Shown here: positions 18,011-26,350 of the stretch, piece after piece
Numbering within the stretch: the stretch's first letter is position 1
How the letters are laid out: each line of letters opens with the position of its first letter
IMG/VR virus record: IMGVR_UViG_3300012920_000219
Span: 1 to 26,526 of that record
Source: a virus
Strand: one strand, 5' to 3'
Length of the DNA stretch: 26,526 nt
Position numbers and translations under genes: made by a program
The notes under the pieces: generated by a model
Told to the model about the DNA's origin: nothing
Seen by the model: the letters and a program-made list of their open reading frames with translations, nothing else
Databases searched by the model: none

Positions 18011-21000
18011 ATGGAAGAATTATTAAGACAGTTGTATGGTAAATACGCTGCTGATTTGAGTCCAGAAGAAGTAAATAAAAAAATTAAAGTTGCTTTAACT
18101 GTAGAACCAAATAGAGCTGTAGATTTATTTTATAAAAAATATACCGGAGCTGGTCCTACAGAACAGCAAAGAAGTGCTGTTGTACAATTCTTACAAAAAA
18201 GAACTTCCAAAGAAGCGCCACAAGACCCAAGTATGTGGCAATCCTTAACTAATGGGGTTAAGCAAATATATAAAAGTATGGCTGCAGAAGGACCTATGAT
18301 GAATGCAGCTGAAAGACTTACCGAAACAAATAAACAAATTAATCTTATACATAACAGTCCTGATGATCAAACATTTTTTGTAGGAGGCTATGCTGTTCCT
18401 AGAGGACCTTATTATAAAGGTGAAGAAGTTGATAAGCAAGGTGCTCTTGATTATTATAAAAAGAAAAAAGCTGAAGATGAAATGATTTGGCTTGAAAATT
18501 TTTCACAAGCAGAAGAAATACAATCTGAAATAGATAAATATACTAAAGCAAGAATATTTGATGAGCAAGGTAATTTTGATTTACAAGGAAGAGAAGTACC
18601 GCAAATAGTAATGGAACAATTACCTCAAATGTTAGGTAGTTTTATTGGTGGTACATATTTTCAAGAAGCTGGAGGGGTAATGGAAAGATTAATGACTAAA
18701 CAAGCAGCTGAAGATTTAAATATTAGTGAACAAGATTTTATGCAATTATCTCAACAAGAAAGAGGTGCTGCATTTTTAGATATAATAAATGACGGTAGAG
18801 CAGAAGATATATTAGACGATGCTCACCGTACTGGGTTAATTAATCAAGGTTTTGATGTTCTTAGTGCCGGTTTTATGGCAACAAGAGCTGTTAAATTTAT
18901 ACCTAAAGACGCTATGAGAAGAGCGTTAAAAGGTAATTTTAAAGAATTAAGTAAAGCATTAAAATATCAAGGTACATCTACAGGTGTTGAAATATTAACA
19001 GAAAATGCACAAGAAATAAATTCTGCACTAACAGCTGGTGACCCTATAACAGCAATGTTGTTAGCGGAAACTACAGCACAAACTATTATTGGTGCAGGTG
19101 GTACACAACTTAGTATAGGTGGAGCAAGTTTTACATACAATGAAGGTATGGCTCAATACTCTGCTATGACAGATCCTACAAGTGTTGCAGCAATTGCAAA
19201 ACAAATGCGAACACAAATAAAAAATGACAGAAGAAGAACAGAAGAAAATAAATTAGATTTACTGAGACAAATAGATATTGCTGAAAGTTTAACTAAAGAT
19301 AGTAAATTTAATAATTTAGATCCTGAAGCTAGGAAAGAGTTTTTTAAAAATGAATATGCAAGACAAAAACAATTTGATAAAATTGAAGCATTAGAAAAAA
19401 GATTAGAAAAAAGACCAAATAACTTAGAATTAGAATATCAAATAAATGAAGCTAAATTAGCTTTGGGAGACATAGAAGACAATATGTCTAGTGTATTATA
19501 TTTTAATAACTATAAAGCAAACGGAATGAAGTTTGCTGAATTTATAAACTCTAAAAAGAAAGGATTTTTTGCAGATAAAAATGTTATTATAAGAGAGAAT
19601 AAAAAAGAATTAGAAAGTTATTTAAAGAAATACGATCCTGATGCACTTAACGACCCAAGTGTACAAAATGTATTAAATGGTAAATCAAATGGTGCTTTAA
19701 ATAAAAATGGTAAAACAGCTTATATAATAAATGAAAATATAAGAAATAACAGTATTAAAAAAGGCGGGGCGATGGGTAGAGACGCTGGTAATGTTGTACA
19801 CCATGAAGTTATTCACATGTTATTTCACAGTATGCCCGATAATATCCGTGCTAAAATAAGAAATGAAATTGATTTAGCTTTAAAAGAAAACAAAGATCCA
19901 GATATACAAAAAGTATACGAAAAATTACAAGAAAGATTAAAAGCTTATGAAGGTAAGTCTGATTCAGTTTTATCTCATGAATTTTTTGCAGGTCTTTCAG
20001 ATGTTCTTAGCCCAATACAAGCAGCAAAAAATATTGAACAAGTTGGTTTATTTAGAAAAATAGGTCAAATATTTAACAGTAATCTTAATGTATTAAATTT
20101 ACCTACAATTATTGATAGTCAGAATGCACTAGAAATAATGCAAAAATATAATTCATTTAATGGAATAGAAACAACAATAAGGCAAGATGTTGAAAAAGCG
20201 GCTGGCGATGTAGCCTCAACAGTTGCTGGTAGAGGTGTTGATGTAGATGATAAAGTTTCTTTAGAATCTGTAAATACTACAGATATGGCTACGTCTTTAG
20301 ATCAATATATAACTGAAGATATAAATTCAAAAGAAGCATTCCAAGCAAGCGATGCAGCTAAAGCAGGTGTATATACAGAAATAGAAATAAACAATGTGTT
20401 AGATGGTTATATTTCTAATATGATTGTTGAAGACCAAAACTTAGGTGGTCTACCTTCAGATATACAAGAAGATGTAAAAAGAAAAGTTAAAGAAAGAATT
20501 ACAGATAGAGTTCTTAAAAACTTTGACCCTAATAAAGAAGGCAACAAAAGAAGTTTATTTAGTTATATATATGGAGATGCTAAAGGTAAAGGAAGAAATG
20601 GTATTGCATATAAAGCGTTATTAGATATAAAACAACAATATGCTAAAGACACTAAAACAACCTCAATAACAACTGACGAAGGTTCAACTATAGATATAGC
20701 TGATGATACTACAATAAGTATAGAAGATCAAATAGATAATAAAATATTAAGTGAAAACATAGATAATACAACTAATCCTAAAATTGAAGATGAAATAGAT
20801 GTATTTTCTGAACAAGATATAAAAGATATAGAAGACTTTGTATCTCAAATATTTGGAGATGAAGTTATATTAGATCCTAAAGATTCTAATTTTAGAAACA
20901 AAATAAAAGAGATATACGAAAAAGCTGTAATGCCTAAAGTAAGAAGTTTAGCAGGTAATTTTGAAAACTTTTTTGATAACTATATAAATAAACTTTTTGA

Positions 21001-24000
21001 TCCAAATAAAAAATTATTACCTATACAATATTTATATCAAGCTGAAAGAAGTTTAAAAGATAAAAACTTTGCTAAGTTTAATAAAAGGTTAACAACACAA
21101 GAACAGATTAGGAAAGCAAGAGATGAAAAAAATGCTTTTGTTGAAAATGAAGCACAAGGTGTTGATTTATACGATAGGTTAAAACCATCATTAGAAACTT
21201 TAAAAGAATATTTTAGTTATGGTGAAAAGAAACCTAATTCTACTGTAAGAGCTAGAAGAAATAAACTTTATGCTGCAATAGGTACTGAAGTTTTGTTTAA
21301 CAAAACACCTAATCAACTTAAGCAAGCTAACTTAACAGATGAAGAAAAAGCAGTAGCTGCTAGAAAAATTGAAAGAAGTTTAGAAAGTAAAGAGTTAGCA
21401 ATATCTGTAGGCTTAGGAGATATATATTATAAATTAGAGCCTGGCAATATGGATGTAGCTAGAAAATTTGCTAAGCAATGGGTTAAAATATTACCATACT
21501 TTGATAAATATCCAGGTTTATTAAATTTAGGTACATTTACAAATGGCTTACTTAAAGATGGTGATATAGATAGTCAGCAAAAAGCTGAAATTGAAAAAAT
21601 ATTATTAGCAGGTTCAAATAAGTGGGTTGGTAATAAAACAAAAACTTATGGCAAGTCTGCAAAAAAAGGAGAAGAAAACTATTATAAAGGTGGTCCTTTT
21701 ACAAAAGCTACATTAAATAATGAGTCTGTTGAAAAATTACAAGCTAGAAGCGATAGATATGCTAACGCTGGTATACATTTTTGGACAGCGGTAAATGAAG
21801 CTGTTAATGATCCTAATAATGGTGATTTAAACTTTATAGCTATATCGCATTATTTAGATAATGCAAGAAGTGAAAAATCGCATGTTCACAGACGAGCAGC
21901 GAGACTTTTTGGTTATGATGTTGTTACTCTTGCTAATAATGAACAAATGGTATTTGAGCATGCAATGCAAAGTACAAGAGCAAAAAATGAACTAATGAAA
22001 GGTGCTAAAAAACCTGTTAAGCCATTTCATGATTTCTTAGAAGAAGTATTTGATAATTATTATGTAATAGGTATGTCTAAAAAAGATGCCGATAATGTTG
22101 ATGGTGCTACATTTATAGATTTCAAAGGTGAAGTTAGATCATATAAATTTAATATGGGTCGTAACTGGTTTGTTGATACAGGCAAATGGATTCAAAGATA
22201 TGCTAATCCAGATGTTGCGGCAAATGGTGGTGTTAATTTAAAAAGATTAAAAACTTTAAAAGGTGTTACCTTTGAAAAAGAATTTAATATAAAAAATGAC
22301 GGAACAACATTAGATGTAGCGTTAGAAAGTAAAGATCAAAACTTAAGCCAAGATTTAAACGATATTATAGAACAAAAGAAAGGTGCTAAGTTTGCATCTC
22401 AAAAAAGATATTCAGATAAAAAAGCTAAAAGAAGAGCTAAAAAAGCAGGGCCAAAAGGTATATTTAAATTCTTTATACCACCTAGTGCGGAAGACTTTCA
22501 AGGATTAATGTATTCATTATTGCCTAAAGGCGAGTTAGGTAATGTAGCTCATGAGTGGTTTAGACAAAATTTATTCAGACCATATGGTTTAGCTATAGAA
22601 AATATTACTAGAGAAAGAATGGCTTTAATGAATGATTTTAGAGAGCTAAAAAATAAATTAAATAAAGTTCCTAAAAAATTAAAAGAAGAAGTTCTTGATG
22701 GTGATTATACAAAACAAGATGCTGTAAGAGTTTGGATTTGGGATAAACAAGGTATGACTATACCTGGTTTGTCAGAAACAGATCAAAAAAAATTAGTAGC
22801 AATTGTTGAAAAAGATAAAGGTTTAAAAACTTTTGGTAATGAATTAATAAACATAAACAAGGGTGATGGTTATGTTAAACCTGATAATAATTGGGATGTT
22901 GGTACTATTACTACAGATTTATATCAAAATATAAACACTACTAAAAGAGCAAAGCATTTAGAAAAATGGAAAGAAAATGTTGATGAAATATTTAATAATG
23001 AAAATTTAAATAAACTAGAAGCTGCTTATGGTACTGAATATAGAGTTGCACTAGAAAATATATTAAGCAGAATGGAATCTGGTAGAAATAGACCAGGTGG
23101 TGGTAACGCACAAATTAATGCATGGTTAGAATGGGTTAATAATTCCGTTGGTGTTATCATGTTCTTAAACGTTAGATCAGCTATGTTACAGATGATTTCA
23201 ACTATCAATTACATGAACTGGTCTGATAATAATCCATTACAAGCGGCAGCAGCTTATGCTAATCCTAAACAATTTTGGTCAGACTTTTTATTTATATATA
23301 ATTCTGATTTCTTATCAGAAAGAAGAGGTGGATTAAAATTAAATGTAAATGAATCTGAAATTGCTGAGATGGCAAATAGAGGTGGTGTAAGAGGTGTTAT
23401 AAATTTTATACTTAACAAAGGATTTGTATTAACAAGAGCTGCAGATAGTTTTGCTATTGCAAATGGTGGTGCAGCTTTTTATAGAAATAGAACTAATTCT
23501 TATATTAAACAAGGAATGTCGCGACAAGAAGCTGAAACAAAAGCATTCCAAGATTTTAGAGAATTAACAGAAGAATCACAGCAATCATCAAGACCAGATA
23601 GAATATCTATGCAGCAAGCAAGTGGTTTAGGTCGTATTGTATTGGCTTTTGCAAACACACCAATGCAGTACACAAGATTAATGAAAAGATCTATACAAGA
23701 TATTGCGGCTGGAAGAGGTGATTGGAAAACTAATTGGTCTAAGCTAATGTATTATAGCACAATACAAAACTTTATATTTAACGCTATGCAACAAGCTTTA
23801 TTTGCAATTGGTTTTGGCGAAGAAGAAAAAGAAGAGGTTGATAAGAAAGTTACTAAAGTAGCTAATGGTATGGTTGATTCAATACTGAGAGGATCAGGTA
23901 TCGCCGGTAATGTAATTATGATGGCTAAAAACGTATCACAAGAAATTGTAAATCAAGCTGGTAAACCTAGACCTGATTATAATAAAGCTATAGACAAGGT

Positions 24001-24358
24001 ATTTGATATATCTCCACCTATAGACGCTAAACTTTCAAAACTTAGAAGTTCAGCATATGTATTTAATAATCAAATGGATGAAGTATTAGATGAAGGGTTA
24101 AGTGTAGACAATCCAGGTATTATGGCTACTGCTCAAATTGTTTCAGCAACTACTAACGTACCTTTAGATAGAGTCGTTAGATTATTTGATAATTATAGAG
24201 CAGCAGTAGCGTCAGATGCAGAAGCTTGGCAAAGAGTAGCATTAATATTAGGTTGGGGTACATGGGAACTAGGTATAGAAGATAAAAATAAAAGGTATCA
24301 ACCAAAGCTTAGTGGTCAAAGTCTTGGTGGACAATTAAAACAAGGAACATTAAAATAA
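18011..24358 (+). CDS. Giant internal virion protein with HExxH zincin domain
   Basis: This 2115-aa protein is the largest in the window and a candidate gp16-like ejected protein or multidomain virion polyprotein. Residues 1-100 are helical. Around 290-400 there are amphipathic/hydrophobic stretches (LSAGFMATRAVKFIP; MLLAETTAQTIIGAGG). A zincin metallopeptidase motif HHEVIH gives HExxH at H598-E599-H602, with E657 in SHEFFAGLSD as a possible third zinc ligand about 55 residues on. Long charged linkers follow. A Lys/Arg-rich patch lies at 1470-1483, a hydrophobic segment near 1708-1735 (SVGVIMFLNVRSAMLQMIS), and a conserved-looking C-terminal module with FANTPMQY at 1880-1887 and FNAMQQALFAIGF near 1920-1935. 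No lytic transglycosylase or RNA polymerase motif was found. The peptidase could trim virion proteins or act in the host envelope; both are conjecture. Confidence 0.68.
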   Translation: MEELLRQLYGKYAADLSPEEVNKKIKVALTVEPNRAVDLFYKKYTGAGPTEQQRSAVVQFLQKRTSKEAPQDPSMWQSLTNGVKQIYKSMAAEGPMMNAAERLTETNKQINLIHNSPDDQTFFVGGYAVPRGPYYKGEEVDKQGALDYYKKKKAEDEMIWLENFSQAEEIQSEIDKYTKARIFDEQGNFDLQGREVPQIVMEQLPQMLGSFIGGTYFQEAGGVMERLMTKQAAEDLNISEQDFMQLSQQERGAAFLDIINDGRAEDILDDAHRTGLINQGFDVLSAGFMATRAVKFIPKDAMRRALKGNFKELSKALKYQGTSTGVEILTENAQEINSALTAGDPITAMLLAETTAQTIIGAGGTQLSIGGASFTYNEGMAQYSAMTDPTSVAAIAKQMRTQIKNDRRRTEENKLDLLRQIDIAESLTKDSKFNNLDPEARKEFFKNEYARQKQFDKIEALEKRLEKRPNNLELEYQINEAKLALGDIEDNMSSVLYFNNYKANGMKFAEFINSKKKGFFADKNVIIRENKKELESYLKKYDPDALNDPSVQNVLNGKSNGALNKNGKTAYIINENIRNNSIKKGGAMGRDAGNVVHHEVIHMLFHSMPDNIRAKIRNEIDLALKENKDPDIQKVYEKLQERLKAYEGKSDSVLSHEFFAGLSDVLSPIQAAKNIEQVGLFRKIGQIFNSNLNVLNLPTIIDSQNALEIMQKYNSFNGIETTIRQDVEKAAGDVASTVAGRGVDVDDKVSLESVNTTDMATSLDQYITEDINSKEAFQASDAAKAGVYTEIEINNVLDGYISNMIVEDQNLGGLPSDIQEDVKRKVKERITDRVLKNFDPNKEGNKRSLFSYIYGDAKGKGRNGIAYKALLDIKQQYAKDTKTTSITTDEGSTIDIADDTTISIEDQIDNKILSENIDNTTNPKIEDEIDVFSEQDIKDIEDFVSQIFGDEVILDPKDSNFRNKIKEIYEKAVMPKVRSLAGNFENFFDNYINKLFDPNKKLLPIQYLYQAERSLKDKNFAKFNKRLTTQEQIRKARDEKNAFVENEAQGVDLYDRLKPSLETLKEYFSYGEKKPNSTVRARRNKLYAAIGTEVLFNKTPNQLKQANLTDEEKAVAARKIERSLESKELAISVGLGDIYYKLEPGNMDVARKFAKQWVKILPYFDKYPGLLNLGTFTNGLLKDGDIDSQQKAEIEKILLAGSNKWVGNKTKTYGKSAKKGEENYYKGGPFTKATLNNESVEKLQARSDRYANAGIHFWTAVNEAVNDPNNGDLNFIAISHYLDNARSEKSHVHRRAARLFGYDVVTLANNEQMVFEHAMQSTRAKNELMKGAKKPVKPFHDFLEEVFDNYYVIGMSKKDADNVDGATFIDFKGEVRSYKFNMGRNWFVDTGKWIQRYANPDVAANGGVNLKRLKTLKGVTFEKEFNIKNDGTTLDVALESKDQNLSQDLNDIIEQKKGAKFASQKRYSDKKAKRRAKKAGPKGIFKFFIPPSAEDFQGLMYSLLPKGELGNVAHEWFRQNLFRPYGLAIENITRERMALMNDFRELKNKLNKVPKKLKEEVLDGDYTKQDAVRVWIWDKQGMTIPGLSETDQKKLVAIVEKDKGLKTFGNELININKGDGYVKPDNNWDVGTITTDLYQNINTTKRAKHLEKWKENVDEIFNNENLNKLEAAYGTEYRVALENILSRMESGRNRPGGGNAQINAWLEWVNNSVGVIMFLNVRSAMLQMISTINYMNWSDNNPLQAAAAYANPKQFWSDFLFIYNSDFLSERRGGLKLNVNESEIAEMANRGGVRGVINFILNKGFVLTRAADSFAIANGGAAFYRNRTNSYIKQGMSRQEAETKAFQDFRELTEESQQSSRPDRISMQQASGLGRIVLAFANTPMQYTRLMKRSIQDIAAGRGDWKTNWSKLMYYSTIQNFIFNAMQQALFAIGFGEEEKEEVDKKVTKVANGMVDSILRGSGIAGNVIMMAKNVSQEIVNQAGKPRPDYNKAIDKVFDISPPIDAKLSKLRSSAYVFNNQMDEVLDEGLSVDNPGIMATAQIVSATTNVPLDRVVRLFDNYRAAVASDAEAWQRVALILGWGTWELGIEDKNKRYQPKLSGQSLGGQLKQGTLK

Positions 24359-24364
24359 ATAATT

Positions 24365-24496
24365 ATGGCAAAAGATGCGTGTTATAAAAAAGTAAAGGCA
24401 AGGTACAAAGTATTTCCTTCTGCATATGCTAGCGGAGCTATTGCAAAATGTAGAAAAGTGGGTGCTGCTAACTGGGGTAATAAATCTAAAAAGTAA
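24365..24496 (+). CDS. Tiny basic protein with two Cys (43 aa)
   Basis: This small frame starts with ATGGC after AATT, 6 nt after the giant gene, and stops with TAA. Its 43 residues are Lys/Arg-rich with Cys at positions 6 and 29 (KDACYKKVKARYKVFPSAY; AKCRKVGAANWGN). The pattern CYxKVKxRYxVxPSAYASG...CRKxGA is one I recognise as recurring in small or C-terminal segments of phage and large-virus proteins, but its function is unknown. Its start context matches the other genes, and it packs tightly against its neighbours, which argues it is real. It may be a nucleic-acid-binding or minor virion protein. Confidence 0.82.
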   Translation: MAKDACYKKVKARYKVFPSAYASGAIAKCRKVGAANWGNKSKK

Positions 24497-24499
24497 ATC

Positions 24500-24640
24500 A
24501 TGGCTAAAAAATATAAACCACATATGATGTATTGCAAAGATGGTTCTGAACATAATGCAAAAACATATCAAGAACATTTAAAGCTTAAAAAGAAAGGCTG
24601 CGGGCATAAAAAATTTAAAGATGGCGGTAAGAAAGACTGA
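24500..24640 (+). CDS. Tiny basic His/Cys protein (46 aa)
   Basis: The 46-residue product starts 3 nt after the previous stop with ATGGC and ends in TGA. It is rich in Lys, His and Gly, with Cys at 12 and 34 (MMYCKDGSEH; KKKGCGHKKFKDGG). The two Cys and several His could bind a metal, but no classic CxxC zinc ribbon is present. The Lys/Gly-rich ending overlaps the start of the next gene by 20 nt in another frame, so the pair is probably translationally coupled. I do not recognise the family. It was accepted because of tight packing, start context and coding-like composition. Confidence 0.7.
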   Translation: MAKKYKPHMMYCKDGSEHNAKTYQEHLKLKKKGCGHKKFKDGGKKD

Positions 24641-24896
24641 AAAAGGGGCTAACTTAAGACGCTGGTTTAAAGAAGAATGGATTGATGTACGAACTGGTAA
24701 ACCTTGCGGAAGACGTAAAGGTGAAAAAAGAAGTGTGCCATACTGTAGACCTAAGAAAAGAATATCTAGTAAAACTGTAAAAACAGCTTCTGAAATGACA
24801 GCAGCTGAAAAAGCGGCAAAACAAAGAGAAAAAACAAGATTAGGGCAACCAGCAGGTAAGCCAAGAAGAGTTAAAAATGTTAATAGAAGAAAATAA
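24621..24896 (+). CDS. DUF5872-like basic protein
   Basis: This 91-aa, very basic protein has the block KGANLRRWFKEEWIDVRTGK followed by PCGRRKGEKRSVPYCRP, with Cys at 29 and 42. I recognise this as the DUF5872-type motif (RWF..W.DV.TGKPCGR..GE.R..P.CRP) found in phages and large eukaryotic viruses; its function is not established. The C-terminal half (SEMTAAEKAAKQREKTRLGQ, then Arg/Lys tail) is helical and strongly basic, suiting nucleic-acid binding or packaging inside the virion. The start overlaps the preceding gene by 20 nt. No Shine-Dalgarno is present. Confidence 0.82.
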   Translation: MAVRKTEKGANLRRWFKEEWIDVRTGKPCGRRKGEKRSVPYCRPKKRISSKTVKTASEMTAAEKAAKQREKTRLGQPAGKPRRVKNVNRRK

Positions 24897-24931
24897 TACG
24901 TAATTACATATAGTATACAAACTTAATCGTT

Positions 24932-25213
24932 ATGGCAAAAAAATTATCGGAAGACACGGAAGTAAAACTTGACTTGAAAACGATCGGAATGATCATTGGC
25001 GGAGCTATTGCTTTAGCCACAACTTATTTCACTTTGACAGCTGAGATAGAGCTTGCAAAAGAGTTACCAAAACCAGATATATCAAGAACTGAGTTCGATT
25101 TGAAAGACGAATTAATTCGTTCGACAATAATTGATATTGATGAAAAGGTAGACAAAAATGCGGAAAAGCTTGAGGATATAGATGAAAAGCTTTATCAGCT
25201 AATAAAAGAATAA
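24932..25213 (+). CDS. Single-pass membrane protein with coiled coil, lysis-region (paralogue A)
   Basis: The 93-aa product has a short charged N-terminus, one membrane segment at about 17-36 (TIGMIIGGAIALATTYFTL) and a charged heptad-like C-terminus from 50 to 93 (IDEKVDKNAEKLEDIDEKLY). This topology suits a holin-type or inner-membrane spanin-like protein. Residues 4-39 align without gaps to residues 3-38 of the protein at 25565, with 16 of 36 identical and a shared ending FTLTAEI, so the two are paralogues. It begins the lysis-type cluster, 35 nt after the DUF5872-like gene. It is not a classic holin family I can name. A virion membrane anchor is the alternative. Confidence 0.62.
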   Translation: MAKKLSEDTEVKLDLKTIGMIIGGAIALATTYFTLTAEIELAKELPKPDISRTEFDLKDELIRSTIIDIDEKVDKNAEKLEDIDEKLYQLIKE

Positions 25214-25215
25214 CT

Positions 25216-25563
25216 ATGAAAAACTTAATCACTTTAATCTTATTATTATTTACATCAATTTCATTTTCGCAAGAAATAACAGTATTATATATGAATTCAC
25301 ATTGGAATTCAAGAAATGATTGGAAAGATGTAGATAACTTAAAAAGAGCAAAAATTTTGAAAGTTGATTTCGACTCTCAAAAACCAAGTATTAAGCAGGC
25401 AATAAGATCAGTACCTGCTGTAATAGTATTAAAAGACGGTAGACCAGTTGCAACATGGCAAGCTGATTTATCTATGAAACTAAAAGTACGCTGGGAAGAT
25501 GTTCAAGATGTTATAGATGGCAAAAGCGTTCCTACATTAAGAAGAAGAGCTTCTACAAATTAA
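25216..25563 (+). CDS. Secreted thioredoxin-fold candidate lacking the CxxC site
   Basis: The 115-aa product begins with a clear signal peptide (MKNLITLILLLFTSISFSQ, cleavage expected near residue 18-19) of flavobacterial style. The mature part looks thioredoxin-like: strand ITVLYMNSHW, helix, strand AKILKVDFDSQ, then RSVPAVIVLKDGRPVATW with a Pro at 67 in the place of the thioredoxin cis-proline. Where CGPC would follow the Trp, the sequence is NSRN (31-34), and the whole protein has no cysteine. It therefore cannot do disulfide chemistry and may be a periplasmic binding or scaffold protein. It starts 2 nt after the first membrane paralogue and ends 1 nt before the second, so all three probably act together. 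The fold is inferred from motif spacing. Confidence 0.6.
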   Translation: MKNLITLILLLFTSISFSQEITVLYMNSHWNSRNDWKDVDNLKRAKILKVDFDSQKPSIKQAIRSVPAVIVLKDGRPVATWQADLSMKLKVRWEDVQDVIDGKSVPTLRRRASTN

Positions 25564-25564
25564 T

Positions 25565-25879
25565 ATGGCAGAATTATCAGAAAAATCAAAAGTATCGCTA
25601 GATATTAAAGCAGTAATAGGTGCAGTTATTGGTATCGTATCAATTGCTGGTGTTTGGTTTACATTAACAGCTGAAATAGCACAGTTACAATTAGATGTAA
25701 TTAGAATGCAGGATGCTGTAGCTCTTAATGAAGAATTTAGAATTAAATGGCCGCGCGGAGAAATGGGAGCATTACCAGACGACGCAAAACAGGATTTAAG
25801 AATACAATATTTACAAGACGACGTAGAACAATTAAAATATGTTGTTAAAGCTCTTGAAATAGATAATGCAAAAAAATAA
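25565..25879 (+). CDS. Single-pass membrane protein with coiled coil, lysis-region (paralogue B)
   Basis: This 104-aa protein has a membrane segment near 16-34 (AVIGAVIGIVSIAGVWFTL), followed by the shared FTLTAEI block and a C-terminal charged helix (LRIQYLQDDVEQLKYVVKAL). A short Pro/Gly-containing linker (KWPRGEMGALPDD) separates the two helical parts. It is paralogous to the 24932 protein in the N-terminal third and diverges after it. A short cytoplasmic N-terminus and a periplasmic coiled coil would resemble an inner-membrane spanin, but a holin/antiholin pair made by gene duplication is equally possible. It lies 6 nt upstream of the peptidase gene. Confidence 0.62.
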   Translation: MAELSEKSKVSLDIKAVIGAVIGIVSIAGVWFTLTAEIAQLQLDVIRMQDAVALNEEFRIKWPRGEMGALPDDAKQDLRIQYLQDDVEQLKYVVKALEIDNAKK

Positions 25880-25885
25880 AATTAA

Positions 25886-26350
25886 ATGAAAAACATAAGC
25901 GAACATATCTCATATAAGGAGGGAGTGTATAGCATTACTGCTTTGAGGCTAGGTTTAAATAACGACCCTACAAAGGCTCATTTAACGAATATGGAGTTAC
26001 TTGCGGAAAAAATATTTGAGCCCCTTAGAAAGCACGTAAACGGCCCTATAAAGATCAATTCATTCTATCGCGGACCTGAATTAAATAAAGCGATCGGCGG
26101 AAGTGCCAATTCGCAACATTGTAAAGGCCAAGCGATGGATATTGATGATGTATATGGCTATATGAGTAATGCAGATATGTATGAATATATAAAAAATAAT
26201 TTATCGTTCGACCAGATGATATGGGAATTCGGTAATTCTGATAACCCGGATTGGGTACATGTGAGTTATGTAAATGAAGAAGCTAATAGAAATAGATGTT
26301 TGTTAGCTTATAAAGATGAGAATAACAAAACAGCTTATAAAATAATATAA
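25886..26350 (+). CDS. M15-type peptidoglycan peptidase (endolysin candidate)
   Basis: This 154-aa protein cuts, by family analogy, peptide cross-links or stem peptides of murein. The zinc-site pattern of peptidase M15 is present: SQHCKGQAMDID with H78 and D85, and WVHVS with H125. The upstream signature SFYRGPELNKAIGG (about 59-72) is typical of the M15_3/hedgehog-like group. No signal peptide is seen, so export would depend on a membrane-disrupting partner such as one of the two nearby membrane proteins. The length matches single-domain phage endolysins. The start follows AAATTAA, and the TAA stop overlaps the next ATG by one base. The 5' half is somewhat more GC-rich than its neighbours. 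Confidence 0.92.
   Translation: MKNISEHISYKEGVYSITALRLGLNNDPTKAHLTNMELLAEKIFEPLRKHVNGPIKINSFYRGPELNKAIGGSANSQHCKGQAMDIDDVYGYMSNADMYEYIKNNLSFDQMIWEFGNSDNPDWVHVSYVNEEANRNRCLLAYKDENNKTAYKII

Noticed and set aside
21557-21595. EF-hand-like calcium loop (DGDIDSQQKAE) at residue 1183 of the giant protein
   Set aside because: A single short acidic match without flanking helices of the proper pattern; not enough to call a calcium-binding domain.
18011-24358. Virion RNA polymerase as in some crAss-like giant proteins
   Set aside because: No DFDxD-type catalytic motif was found in the 2115-aa sequence.
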